From positions 1-21,558 of the forward strand of contig JAZTVX010000010.1 of the NCBI GenBank assembly GCA_045635565.1: a stretch of 21,558 nt of DNA, given 5' to 3'. This DNA is from RGIG4140 sp045635565 (lineage in GTDB: Bacteria; Pseudomonadota; Alphaproteobacteria; CAAHEQ01; UBA3637). The notes beneath the pieces were generated by a model. The model saw only the letters and a list, made by a program, of their open reading frames with translations. It did no database searches and was not told the DNA's origin. Shown one piece after another: positions 15,736 to 21,557 of this stretch (position 1 is its first letter; each line of letters begins with the position of its first letter). A program made the translations under genes and the position numbers.

Positions 15736-16390
15736 CAGAAAAATCATCAAAAAACATATCATCATCCAATTCGATTTCATTTAATTCTTCTTCCGTAAAA
15801 GGTTTACTTTCCAAATACCGATACAACGTTGAGGGACTCACATTGCATGCTTGAGCAATTTGTGTCTTTTTCACACGAGAACGTAACATTCTTTTAATTT
15901 GTACCACATGAAAACTTAACTTGTGTTCCCTGTTACCTCGTCCGGTCGGACGCCCTAATTTTTTCCCTTCCGTTTTTAAACGAGCCAAGGCCTCCTTCGT
16001 ACGCTGAGAAATCAAATTACGTTCAATTTCAGCTGACAATCCAAAAGCAAATGCCAATACTTTGGATTGAATATCTGCTCCCAATCGATAATTTTCTTTA
16101 ATCGTCCAAACCTGACATTCCCGACGCATACAATGATGTAAAATACCCATAACCTGCAATAAATTACGACCCAAGCGAGATAATTCACAAGTAATCAGAA
16201 TATCACCCCGTTTTAAATTACGCAACAAAGGTCCTAATTTTCGTCTGTCTAACTCTTGTGTTGAACTGATTGTTTCTTCAACCCATCGATCAACTTTAAT
16301 TTTATGTTTGGCTGCATAACGCTTGATTTCAAAAAACTGATTATCAACTTGCTGTTTATCGGTACTGATTCGTATATATCCGTATATCAT
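15716..16390 (-). CDS. Mpi-like serine recombinase (DNA invertase)
   Basis: Small serine recombinase of 224 residues. The catalytic serine is S9 in YIRISTDKQ. The ELSRLGRN helix and the strongly conserved block from QVWTIKENYRL to RLKTEGKKLGRP follow, then a C-terminal helix-turn-helix (KKTQIAQACNVSPSTLYRYLE). The ETISSTQELDRR, QSKVLAFAFGLSAEIERNLISQ and TKEALARLK stretches closely match, from memory, the Mpi master invertase family of Bacteroides, which flips many promoters. I chose the ATG at 16390, with GAAAGGG 8 nt upstream; a GTG at 16399 would abut that site. The acidic tail (ELDDDMFFDDFSVSSQDF) is unusual. No invertible repeat pair is obvious beside the gene, so it probably acts elsewhere. 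Confidence 0.88.
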   Translation of the reverse strand: MIYGYIRISTDKQQVDNQFFEIKRYAAKHKIKVDRWVEETISSTQELDRRKLGPLLRNLKRGDILITCELSRLGRNLLQVMGILHHCMRRECQVWTIKENYRLGADIQSKVLAFAFGLSAEIERNLISQRTKEALARLKTEGKKLGRPTGRGNREHKLSFHVVQIKRMLRSRVKKTQIAQACNVSPSTLYRYLESKPFTEEELNEIELDDDMFFDDFSVSSQDF

Positions 16391-16543
16391 TTTACACACC
16401 CTTTCGTGACTACATCATATATATTTATGACAAAAAGTCTTAAAAAATCAGTAACACAATTCTTTTTTTTCTTTAAATAAATAAAAAACATTATCTTTTT
16501 TCAAAAAAATATGGTATTGTCAGCCAAAAATAAGGGAAATATC

Positions 16544-17398
16544 ATGTTTTTTTCATTTGTCGAATTATCTCATTTAATCACACATACACTTGCTGATTCA
16601 ATCGGAATCATTCCGTATTTATTCTTAACATATTTAGTCCTTGAATATATTGAACATAACTCACAATCAAGGATTCGCAAAATTATTCATTGGGCTAATC
16701 CTTATGGTCCATTGTACGGAGCATTGTTGACACCTGTCAGTGGATGTGGTTTAGCAGCAACAGCCAGCAATTTATATATCACAAAACTAATATCATTCGG
16801 AACATTAATTGCTGTTTATTTAGCAACAGCCGATGAAATGTTACCAATGTTGATTGTAGCAGGTATCAATGGTTCAACCATTTTTACTCTTGTTTTATTT
16901 CAATTAGCATTTGCCGTTTGTATCGGCTTTTTGATTGACCGTTTTCAAAAAACAACACCAACATTTCAAATTCACACATTGTGTCATCACGATAACTGTC
17001 AATGTCATCATCATGGTATTGTCAAATCGGCTATCTGGCATACCATTCGTATCATGATATTTATCTTATTCATTTCATTTGTATTAAATTGTTTATTTCA
17101 ATTGATAGGAGAACGTGTTATCACTGATTTAACCACACAAAATACAGGCTGGGGTATTGTGTTATCTGCCACATTGGGATTATTACCGAATTGTGCCGTA
17201 CCGGTTACACTTACACGGTTATATATTGAACAAATTATTCCATTACCGGTTATGACTGCAGGACTGTTCAGTAATGCCGGTATCGGATTACTTGTCTTTT
17301 ATAAGTCAGGTGGAACAGCCAAACAGTTATGTCAAACTGCCTGTTTATTGATGCTTTGTGGCATATTGGGTGGTTTTTTGACATGGGCTATTTTTTAA
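16544..17398 (+). CDS. Putative 10-TM manganese/heavy-metal exporter (ArsP_2-like)
   Basis: A 284-residue polytopic inner-membrane protein with about ten helices in two related halves. Each half has a Pro/Cys motif: LLTPVSGCGLA (62-71) and GLLPNCAVPV in the second half. A cytoplasmic His/Cys-rich loop (about 144-158, CHHDNCQCHHHG) lies between the halves and looks like a metal-binding site. This layout fits the family named putative manganese transporter or ArsP_2 10-TM exporter. TAAGGGA 6 nt before the ATG at 16544 fixes the start over an upstream ATG at 16511. It is divergent from the recombinase. Metal specificity is not shown by the sequence, and no manganese riboswitch is visible. Confidence 0.78.
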   Translation: MFFSFVELSHLITHTLADSIGIIPYLFLTYLVLEYIEHNSQSRIRKIIHWANPYGPLYGALLTPVSGCGLAATASNLYITKLISFGTLIAVYLATADEMLPMLIVAGINGSTIFTLVLFQLAFAVCIGFLIDRFQKTTPTFQIHTLCHHDNCQCHHHGIVKSAIWHTIRIMIFILFISFVLNCLFQLIGERVITDLTTQNTGWGIVLSATLGLLPNCAVPVTLTRLYIEQIIPLPVMTAGLFSNAGIGLLVFYKSGGTAKQLCQTACLLMLCGILGGFLTWAIF

Positions 17399-17596
17399 AC
17401 CTTCTATTATAAAAAAATGGCTTATCTGCATGATAGACCGTTAAATAAACAAATAAACCCACTATAAAATTATTTTTTATTTGCTTCAAGAAAACTTCGT
17501 GTATAAAGACATGTTGAAAAATAGTATGTAATTATACCATTTAGAACTTTGAAAAACAGATACGTGTATTGGATTATGTTCAATGACGATATAAAA

Positions 17597-17618
17597 AACG
17601 GTTACACATTGTAACCGT
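17597..17618 (-). terminator. Terminator copy 1 of the accessory block
   Basis: On the minus strand ACGGTTAC-N5-GTAACCGT is followed by TTTTTT. It closes the gene ending at 17641. The preceding tatagaaacggtt is shared with terminator copy 2 at 19071. The stretch 17399-17596 before it holds no gene I can support. Confidence 0.85.
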
Positions 17619-17640
17619 TTCTATACTGTTAATTATGTGA

Positions 17641-17895
17641 TTAACCACAATATTTTTGCCGACATATCTCCTCAGAATGATGCCATTCATTCATACAAGC
17701 ATTCATGCAATCATCGTTTAAATTTTCAAAATATAATCCGAGTGCACAAATGATTATTCCAATGAGTGCCAAAAACACAAAAACGGAACCAATCAAAATA
17801 GCAAAACAAAATGAAATACTTTTATGGATTGTATTTTTGACTGATGATGTCGTGACAATTTCCTTGAGGATATGTTCGTCCGATGTTTCTTCCAT
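17641..17895 (-). CDS. Small membrane protein with C-terminal Cys motif
   Basis: An 84-residue protein starting at the ATG at 17895 with GGAGG about 9 nt upstream. A charged N-terminus (MEETSDEHILKEI…) precedes one long or two short hydrophobic helices (about 27-55, SFCFAILIGSVFVFLAL…). It ends with a short tail bearing CMNACMNEWHHSEEICRQKYC. The tail resembles those of the small proteins at 19105 and 19331 (CM-x(9-10)-C followed by acidic or aromatic residues). The start lies 74 nt inside the preceding ORF (17822-18067), in another frame. No known family is recognised. In this setting an immunity role for the upstream domain is possible, but that is inference. Confidence 0.6.
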   Translation of the reverse strand: MEETSDEHILKEIVTTSSVKNTIHKSISFCFAILIGSVFVFLALIGIIICALGLYFENLNDDCMNACMNEWHHSEEICRQKYCG

Positions 17896-18067
17896 AAATA
17901 TTAGCCTCCATATCTTCATCACTTTCTTGGGATGTATTTTTACCGCATAATACATCATAATTTTCTTTAAGTCCAGATAATATTTGAGACACTTTTTCTG
18001 ATTTGCCTCCATCTTGTGCCATCAAACAATTTATCATGGCATGTTTGTATTTGTCACTCACATTCAT
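17822..18067 (-). CDS. AN-GR-G-YP-C domain protein or orphan tail
   Basis: An 81-residue frame starting SDKYKHAMINCLMAQDGG and ending ESDEDMEANIYGRNIGRTYP…NC…KYNP. It has no good ribosome site, and a 23-residue ORF (18064-18135, …TYGNPL…) abuts it with a 4-bp ATGA overlap in another frame. It may therefore be a frameshifted C-terminal fragment of a larger protein. The end shares the spacing AN-x2-GR-x2-G-x2-YP-x3-C-x7-Y with the orphan tail at 19599-19757. The KHA…(DM)xAN-x2-GR-x2-G layout reminds me of domains annotated DUF6973 at the ends of large secreted proteins; this is recollection only. The function is unknown. Confidence 0.5.
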   Translation of the reverse strand: MNVSDKYKHAMINCLMAQDGGKSEKVSQILSGLKENYDVLCGKNTSQESDEDMEANIYGRNIGRTYPQGNCHDIISQKYNP

Positions 18068-18135
18068 TTGCCGATATTGTTTATTATAATTTTTGATGTG
18101 GTTAATGGGTTCCCATAGGTGTCTTTTTTATCCAT
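18064..18135 (-). pseudogene. Short ORF abutting the 18067 ORF, possible frameshifted upstream part
   Basis: A 23-codon frame beginning MDKKDTYGNPL. Its ATG overlaps the stop of the upstream 59-codon ORF (ATGGATAA), and its stop overlaps the next start (ATGA). Either these are tightly coupled small genes or, more likely, one coding region broken by frameshifts. Confidence 0.35.
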
Positions 18136-18307
18136 TTTGTTTTTCAGAGTGATTATACAATCGTTTTATAATAAAACTATGACCTTCTTCGTAAAGGGCA
18201 TCAAGTCTTTGATGGTTGATTTCTGCTTCACTCAGTTCACTGATTGACTTGATTAAATAATGTAATGCATCTATGGATGGATGCCTATGTTCAGATACAA
18301 AACCCAT
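18128..18307 (-). pseudogene. Orphan 59-codon ORF, probable gene remnant
   Basis: A frame from ATG 18307 to TAA 18128. The product is helical and charged (SIDALHYLIKSISELSEAE… DALYEEGHSFIIKRLYNHSEKQNG). Its composition looks like real protein, but no ribosome site precedes the ATG. The first residues overlap the ankyrin scrap on the other strand, so the 5' end is probably lost at a junction near 18,290-18,310. No family is recognised. Confidence 0.4.
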
Positions 18308-18432
18308 TGAATACTTGCTTGAACAAGGAGCAAATCCTCATATCAAAGATAAGTTTGGCTTAACTGCTTTTGATTATGCTATCAGAAACCAGAAAAATGG
18401 GCAAAAGTGTTGAATTACTTTGCATTAAAATA
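18273..18432 (+). pseudogene. Ankyrin-repeat fragment, frameshifted
   Basis: The frame from about 18300 reads PIEYLLEQGANPHIKDKFGL then TAFDYAIRNQ, a clear ankyrin repeat. It then loses frame near an A-run at 18393-18397. A neighbouring frame continues with KWAKVLNYFALK and a stop at 18430-18432, as an ankyrin protein end would. There is no ribosome site before the in-frame ATG (18273). It is the broken 3' end of an ankyrin-repeat gene on the strand opposite to its neighbours. Confidence 0.7.
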
Positions 18433-18458
18433 AAAGGACTGTTCATCAGTCCTTTTAT
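18430..18458. terminator. Bidirectional terminator
   Basis: A perfect 12-bp stem ATAAAAGGACTG-ttcat-CAGTCCTTTTAT. T-rich sequence lies on both strands. It closes the minus-strand membrane gene ending at 18472 and the plus-strand ankyrin remnant. Confidence 0.88.
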
Positions 18459-18471
18459 ATAATTTATTTTA

Positions 18472-18837
18472 TCATCCACCTTTTAATATAATACCTCTTG
18501 GACAAGCATATGTTACATCTTCAATGCACTTACTATGTTGATACATCTTTTTTAAATCGGGATTAAAATATATTAACCCGACAATGAAAACAACAGAAAA
18601 AATCAATGCTAAATTATTCCATTTATTAAACGGTTTGAAAATATACCACAAACAGATTATATAAAACAAGAATCCTGTTGTTTTTAACCATATCAAAGCC
18701 GAATTATTTGAATAATATTCACTTCCGATTGTTATTATATCAATTAACAACATTGTCACACATAATATCGGTATAATTAAAATCAAACCTCTTTTAACAC
18801 AACCGAAACAATATGTTGAAATTTGTTTAAATGTCAT
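18472..18837 (-). CDS. Small three-helix membrane protein of the accessory block
   Basis: A 121-residue protein starting at the ATG at 18837, with AAAGGA 5 nt upstream. Hydrophobic helices lie at about 18-36, 52-67 and 77-90. A short tail follows with SKCIEDVTYACPRG, a Cys pair placed like those of the other small membrane proteins here, but without the CM motif. It starts 62 nt after the orphan tail ending at 18900 and ends at a strong terminator, so tail, membrane gene and terminator form one unit. No known family is recognised. An immunity-type role is inferred from context only. Confidence 0.65.
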   Translation of the reverse strand: MTFKQISTYCFGCVKRGLILIIPILCVTMLLIDIITIGSEYYSNNSALIWLKTTGFLFYIICLWYIFKPFNKWNNLALIFSVVFIVGLIYFNPDLKKMYQHSKCIEDVTYACPRGIILKGG

Positions 18838-18899
18838 TTGAATCCTTTTCCAATAAAGTGATTATATAAAAAAAACAATAAAAGTCAAGAGTTATTAAA

Positions 18900-19052
18900 T
18901 TATTGATAATACTCCGGATTAAAATAAACCTTTGGATCAGTTGGGTACACATCTTTTAAACTTAAACCTTGTTGAGCACCATTCCAACCCATTTGGTTAG
19001 CATTCCAATCTTTTCGTATGTCAGATAGTGAATCTCTTGTTATCAAGCCGTA
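18900..19052 (-). pseudogene. Orphan C-terminal protein tail (unit 2)
   Basis: A 50-codon open frame with no start codon, beginning YGLITRDSLSDIRKDW directly after the T-run of terminator copy 2. It continues NANQMGWNGAQQG and ends …VYFNPEYYQ before TAA. Its composition is protein-like, with Trp, Asn, Gly and Tyr and clear codon structure. The NANQMG stretch weakly recalls the AN-x2-G motif of the other tails. It lacks its N-terminal part and any ribosome site, so it cannot be made alone. It may be a silent cassette or debris. Confidence 0.6.
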
Positions 19053-19091
19053 TATAAAAAAACAAAAAAAACGGTCACATGTTGCAACCGT
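19052..19091 (-). terminator. Terminator copy 2 of the accessory block
   Basis: On the minus strand ACGGTTGCA-aca-TGTGACCGT forms a 9-bp stem with two G-U pairs. It is followed by a T-run interrupted by one G. It closes the 19105 gene. It matches copy 1 closely, including base changes that keep the stem paired. Confidence 0.85.
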
Positions 19092-19106
19092 TTCTATATA
19101 AAGTTT
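19088..19106 (-). repeat. 3' repeat, copy at the end of the 19105 gene
   Basis: The 19-nt run ccgtttctatataaagttt (plus-strand reading) is identical at 19764-19782 and related at 17616-17629. It forms the 5' side of the terminator element and ends at the stop codon region of each gene. Confidence 0.75.
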
Positions 19107-19314
19107 AATCTTGATTATTTTGGCGTGGAAAACCGTAAAAATTATCCGTACATAATTCTTGTGTTTTTCCTTCTTTCATACAATTTTCAACAAAAATCCG
19201 CTTATCTTCGCTCGGGTTAGCCTTACTTGTTTTAACTTCGACTGTAAAGCCAACATATATTCCCATCGCTATTAAAATAATTAAATAAAGTATTCCATAA
19301 ACCAAATAACGCAT
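19105..19314 (-). CDS. Small single-TM protein with CMxxx…C tail (B)
   Basis: A 69-residue protein. One N-terminal hydrophobic helix (about 4-25, YLVYGILYLIILIAMGIYVGF) is followed by a charged outer part with ENCMKEGKTQELCTDNFYG. It is aligned with the upstream gene's EICMKYGYSKHRCMDDIF: the shared pattern is E-x-CMK-x-G-x5-C-x-D. GAAGGA lies about 9 nt before the ATG, and the gene begins 16 nt after the stop of its paralogue at 19331. Topology suggests the Cys-bearing tail faces the periplasm, where a disulphide could form. The function is unknown. Confidence 0.65.
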   Translation of the reverse strand: MRYLVYGILYLIILIAMGIYVGFTVEVKTSKANPSEDKRIFVENCMKEGKTQELCTDNFYGFPRQNNQD

Positions 19315-19330
19315 TATATTTTATCCTTCA

Positions 19331-19531
19331 TCAAAAAATATCATCCATACAACGATGTTTTGAATATCCATATTTCATACATATTTCTATATATTCTTTG
19401 TTGTGGTCGGCAAAAATATAATCATGTCCATGCCATATTCCCATTACAAAAGCACAAAAGAAAACAATGATAGAAAAAATAAAAATAAAACTATAAAGAA
19501 AAAGTTTTCCAATTAATTTAAAAAAAATCAT
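19331..19531 (-). CDS. Small single-TM protein with CMxxx…C tail (A)
   Basis: A 66-residue protein from the ATG at 19531, with AAGAGG 5 nt upstream; a longer reading from an ATG at 19570 lacks a ribosome site. One strong hydrophobic helix (about 9-30) leads into a short tail WHGHDYIFADHNKEYIEICMKYG…HRCMDDIF. The paralogue B follows 16 nt downstream. The gene begins 67 nt after an orphan tail (19599-19757), so it belongs to that unit. No known family is recognised. Confidence 0.62.
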   Translation of the reverse strand: MIFFKLIGKLFLYSFIFIFSIIVFFCAFVMGIWHGHDYIFADHNKEYIEICMKYGYSKHRCMDDIF

Positions 19532-19598
19532 AAACACCTCTTTATTTATATTATCAATTATTTCTATCATATTTTGTTTTCTTTGTCTATATATATTT

Positions 19599-19757
19599 TT
19601 ACTTATATTTTTTTATATATTGTTGTAACATTTCATCACAATCATGGGTGGGATATTTCGTTCCCATTAACCGTCCGATTTTGTTGGCATAATTATCAGC
19701 CCAACTTGCATCTAATGTGTTGCTTTTTTCAAACAAATCCTGCCCTTCTTTCCCGTA
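19599..19757 (-). pseudogene. Orphan C-terminal protein tail (unit 3)
   Basis: A 52-codon open frame with no start codon, opening right after a TAA that lies in a truncated copy of the terminator repeat. It reads YGKEGQDLFEKSNTLDASW, then ADNYANKIGRLMGTKYPTHD, and ends with the Cys and YIKKYK. The spacing AN-x2-GR-x2-G-x2-YP-x3-C-x7-Y is exactly that of the ORF at 17822-18067. It appears to be the last piece of a larger protein whose front has been replaced by the upstream unit. Confidence 0.65.
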
Positions 19758-19763
19758 TTATAG

Positions 19764-19782
19764 CCGTTTCTATATAAAGTTT
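19764..19782 (-). repeat. 3' repeat, copy with truncated terminator
   Basis: Identical over 19 nt to 19088-19106, but the second arm of the hairpin is missing. The sequence continues instead as acggctataatacggg into the orphan tail. This marks a likely recombination joint near 19,760. Confidence 0.7.
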
Positions 19783-19786
19783 CATT

Positions 19787-20326
19787 TTAATTATTTGAGT
19801 ACTTCATTTTTAATTTGTTATAAAATATTCTTAAACACCCAATAACAAACATAAGGGGAACAATATACAGTGTTGCACCCAAAAATGTTAAAAGTAAAAC
19901 AGAGATAGAAAGTGTTGTATGAGTAGCCGATATATATATTAAATAAATCCAATAACCGAAAATCAACACACTTGTTTGAATAATAAACAATTTAAATATA
20001 GATTGTTTTGTTGTGTTAATGGACAAAGGTTTATTTTGAATCTTCTGATAAATGTATTTTAATACCTTCATAATAAAACAAAACAAACCATACAAAACAA
20101 CAAGCACAATATATGATGAAATATATGTCGATAATGTAAACATACATGGAGTGTCATTTAAAAACCATTGATAGATTGAATCATAATTAGGTACATATAT
20201 GCAATTTTCACCATTATTATTTGTATCGGTTACAGGCATGAGCGTTAAGATAATTATTATTAAACAAAAACCCATCCAAATGAGTTGTGTGCACAATTTT
20301 AAAAGTATTGCTTTATTTTGCTTCAT
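19787..20326 (-). CDS. Four-helix membrane protein
   Basis: A 179-residue protein from the ATG at 20326, with GAAAG 7 nt upstream; a TTG at 20353 is less likely. Hydrophobic helices lie at about 14-32, 68-88, 112-130 and 137-160. A first outer loop holds two Cys (GENCIYVP and NDTPCMF). It starts 14 nt after the 20341 gene and ends at the truncated terminator repeat. It occupies the same place in its unit as the smaller membrane proteins do in theirs. No family is recognised. Confidence 0.65.
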   Translation of the reverse strand: MKQNKAILLKLCTQLIWMGFCLIIIILTLMPVTDTNNNGENCIYVPNYDSIYQWFLNDTPCMFTLSTYISSYIVLVVLYGLFCFIMKVLKYIYQKIQNKPLSINTTKQSIFKLFIIQTSVLIFGYWIYLIYISATHTTLSISVLLLTFLGATLYIVPLMFVIGCLRIFYNKLKMKYSNN

Positions 20327-20340
20327 AATGACACTTTCTT

Positions 20341-20562
20341 TTATTCTAACCAAAGTTTTGTTTCATAAGCAGTTTTAATACGAGCACCAACACTATTGAT
20401 TTGATTTACACTTGTATTATTCCACAATGTGCCAATTCTATCAGGAGTTGGATTATCTAGAGAATTTTGAATGTTTTTCAATATTTGAGTCCCTAATTCA
20501 ATGTTTTGCTCAGAATCATATGTGTCATAACGATAAGCCGTTTTTTTAATACAACCCATCAT
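20341..20562 (-). CDS. Small hypothetical protein, possibly a tail fragment
   Basis: A 73-residue frame from the ATG at 20562 (another ATG follows at once). It begins four bases after the stop of the 230-residue gene. There is no clear ribosome site, so coupling to the upstream gene is needed if it is made. The sequence is Asn/Thr-rich (…ILKNIQNSLDNPTPDRIG, TLWNNTSVNQINSVGARIKT). The NIQ-x-SL stretch recalls NIQRSLAANTK at the end of the upstream protein, so it could be a broken-off continuation of the same repeat family. No function is assigned. Confidence 0.45.
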   Translation of the reverse strand: MMGCIKKTAYRYDTYDSEQNIELGTQILKNIQNSLDNPTPDRIGTLWNNTSVNQINSVGARIKTAYETKLWLE

Positions 20563-20566
20563 CAAA

Positions 20567-21259
20567 TTATTTTGTATTTGCAGCTAAAGAGCGTTGAATA
20601 TTTAGGGCAACAGAATCCAAAACCCGTGTTTTATCACCAGACAAAACACGTTGGATGTTTTGAACGGCACCCTCCAACATGCTCCGATCACCAGCAAACC
20701 ATAAACCACCCAACCGTTTACGTGCTTTATCAAAATGTTTCTCTTCCAATTTATCCATTAACAAATGGCCTCCAGCATGCATGGGCAAACCCATATCCCA
20801 CAAACTTTCCCGAATCTTTTGCTTGTCCACTTCTGAAAATAATTCATACGCTTTATTGTTTAGTGTATATGTTTTAACTGGTCCGCCAAAACCAATAATA
20901 GGACGAGAAACAAACAACTCACTAACTAAATCCCGATGTGATTTAATATTATCCAATGAGTGTGTGATTTGTTGCATTAAATCATCGCATGTTTCTTTGG
21001 TTCCGATATATCTGATACCGCCCGTCCGACGACGTGCTGTATCAAATCCGTTAACATCATTTGAACCATCCTGATAAACCTGATTACCAGTGTATAATTT
21101 AACAGCACACAAATTTTTTCTGACAACCGATTTTTGTTCTGCCGATAATGTTCCGTATTCTTTGTTTTTTAATGTCATTATCCATGTATGACCATCTTTA
21201 TCAATCAGTTCCATATCAAACAAATCTTGAACCGGCAATGTTTCTTTTTTCCCTGTCAT
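20567..21259 (-). CDS. 230-residue protein made of two copies of one module
   Basis: The ATG at 21259 has a perfect AAGGAG 6 nt upstream. Residues 26-103 and 129-207 align to each other with one gap: TL-x-NK-x-Y-x3-S near the start, then FD-x-AR-x-R-x-GG-x4-G, then a closing helix (LMQQITHSLD / AVQNIQRVLS). It has no signal peptide or membrane helix, so it is probably cytoplasmic. It heads an operon with a near-consensus promoter, followed by a small ORF and a four-helix membrane protein. I do not recognise the module. The two copies have diverged far, so the duplication is old. Confidence 0.75.
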   Translation of the reverse strand: MTGKKETLPVQDLFDMELIDKDGHTWIMTLKNKEYGTLSAEQKSVVRKNLCAVKLYTGNQVYQDGSNDVNGFDTARRRTGGIRYIGTKETCDDLMQQITHSLDNIKSHRDLVSELFVSRPIIGFGGPVKTYTLNNKAYELFSEVDKQKIRESLWDMGLPMHAGGHLLMDKLEEKHFDKARKRLGGLWFAGDRSMLEGAVQNIQRVLSGDKTRVLDSVALNIQRSLAANTK

Positions 21260-21298
21260 TAACAACTCCTTTTAACGCTCTGATATTTTATGTACTTT

Positions 21299-21327
21299 AT
21301 TTTATACTTTTTTATAAAGTTTGTCAA
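21299..21327 (-). promoter_or_regulatory. Strong promoter of the 230-residue gene operon
   Basis: On the minus strand a perfect TTGACA (21327-21322), a 17-nt spacer and TAAAAT (21304-21299), about 40 nt before the ATG at 21259. It is the best promoter match in the accessory block. Confidence 0.8.
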
Positions 21328-21376
21328 CTATTTTTACATACCGTTATTAATAAAATTGTCTGACATACAAAATAAA

Positions 21377-21395
21377 GGGAACACATTGTGTTCCC
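21377..21395 (-). terminator. Terminator of the Cys-rich gene at the right edge
   Basis: GGGAACAC-AAT-GTGTTCCC followed by TTTATTTT on the minus strand. It lies just after the stop at 21405. Confidence 0.85.
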
Positions 21396-21404
21396 CCATT
21401 GTCT

Positions 21405-21557
21405 TTAATCTTTCCGACACCACCAATTACCGTCTGTATCTGATTGAGCAACTCTATCGCATCCACTTGCTTCACAAATATTTCTTGCTTTGGTGGTATT
21501 GGCAATTTGCGTATCGCCTGATGTCGAACAACTTTTCACATTACCTGTGCTATCAAT
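21405..21557 (-). CDS. C-terminus of a cysteine-containing protein, 5' end outside window
   Basis: A 50-codon frame open to the right edge and ending at TAA (21405-21407). It reads IDSTGNVKSCSTSGDT, then an alpha-helical stretch TTKARNICEASGCDRV, and ends DGNWWCRKD. Four Cys in 50 residues and the G-x-W-x-C ending resemble the large Cys-rich protein at the left edge. A secreted, disulphide-containing protein is likely. A clean terminator follows, so it is a separate transcript from the 230-residue gene. Confidence 0.65.
   Translation of the reverse strand: MDSTGNVKSCSTSGDTQIANTTKARNICEASGCDRVAQSDTDGNWWCRKD

Noticed and set aside
17486..17590. Minus-strand open frame reading VIEHNPIHVSVFQSSKWYN, considered as a transposase or gene scrap
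   Set aside because: It runs back through the terminator hairpin without a start, and I could not match it to any family. I leave the region as gene-free.
20679..21074. Plus-strand frame opposite the 230-residue gene
   Set aside because: The minus-strand gene has a strong promoter, a perfect ribosome site and an internal protein repeat; the plus frame has none of these.
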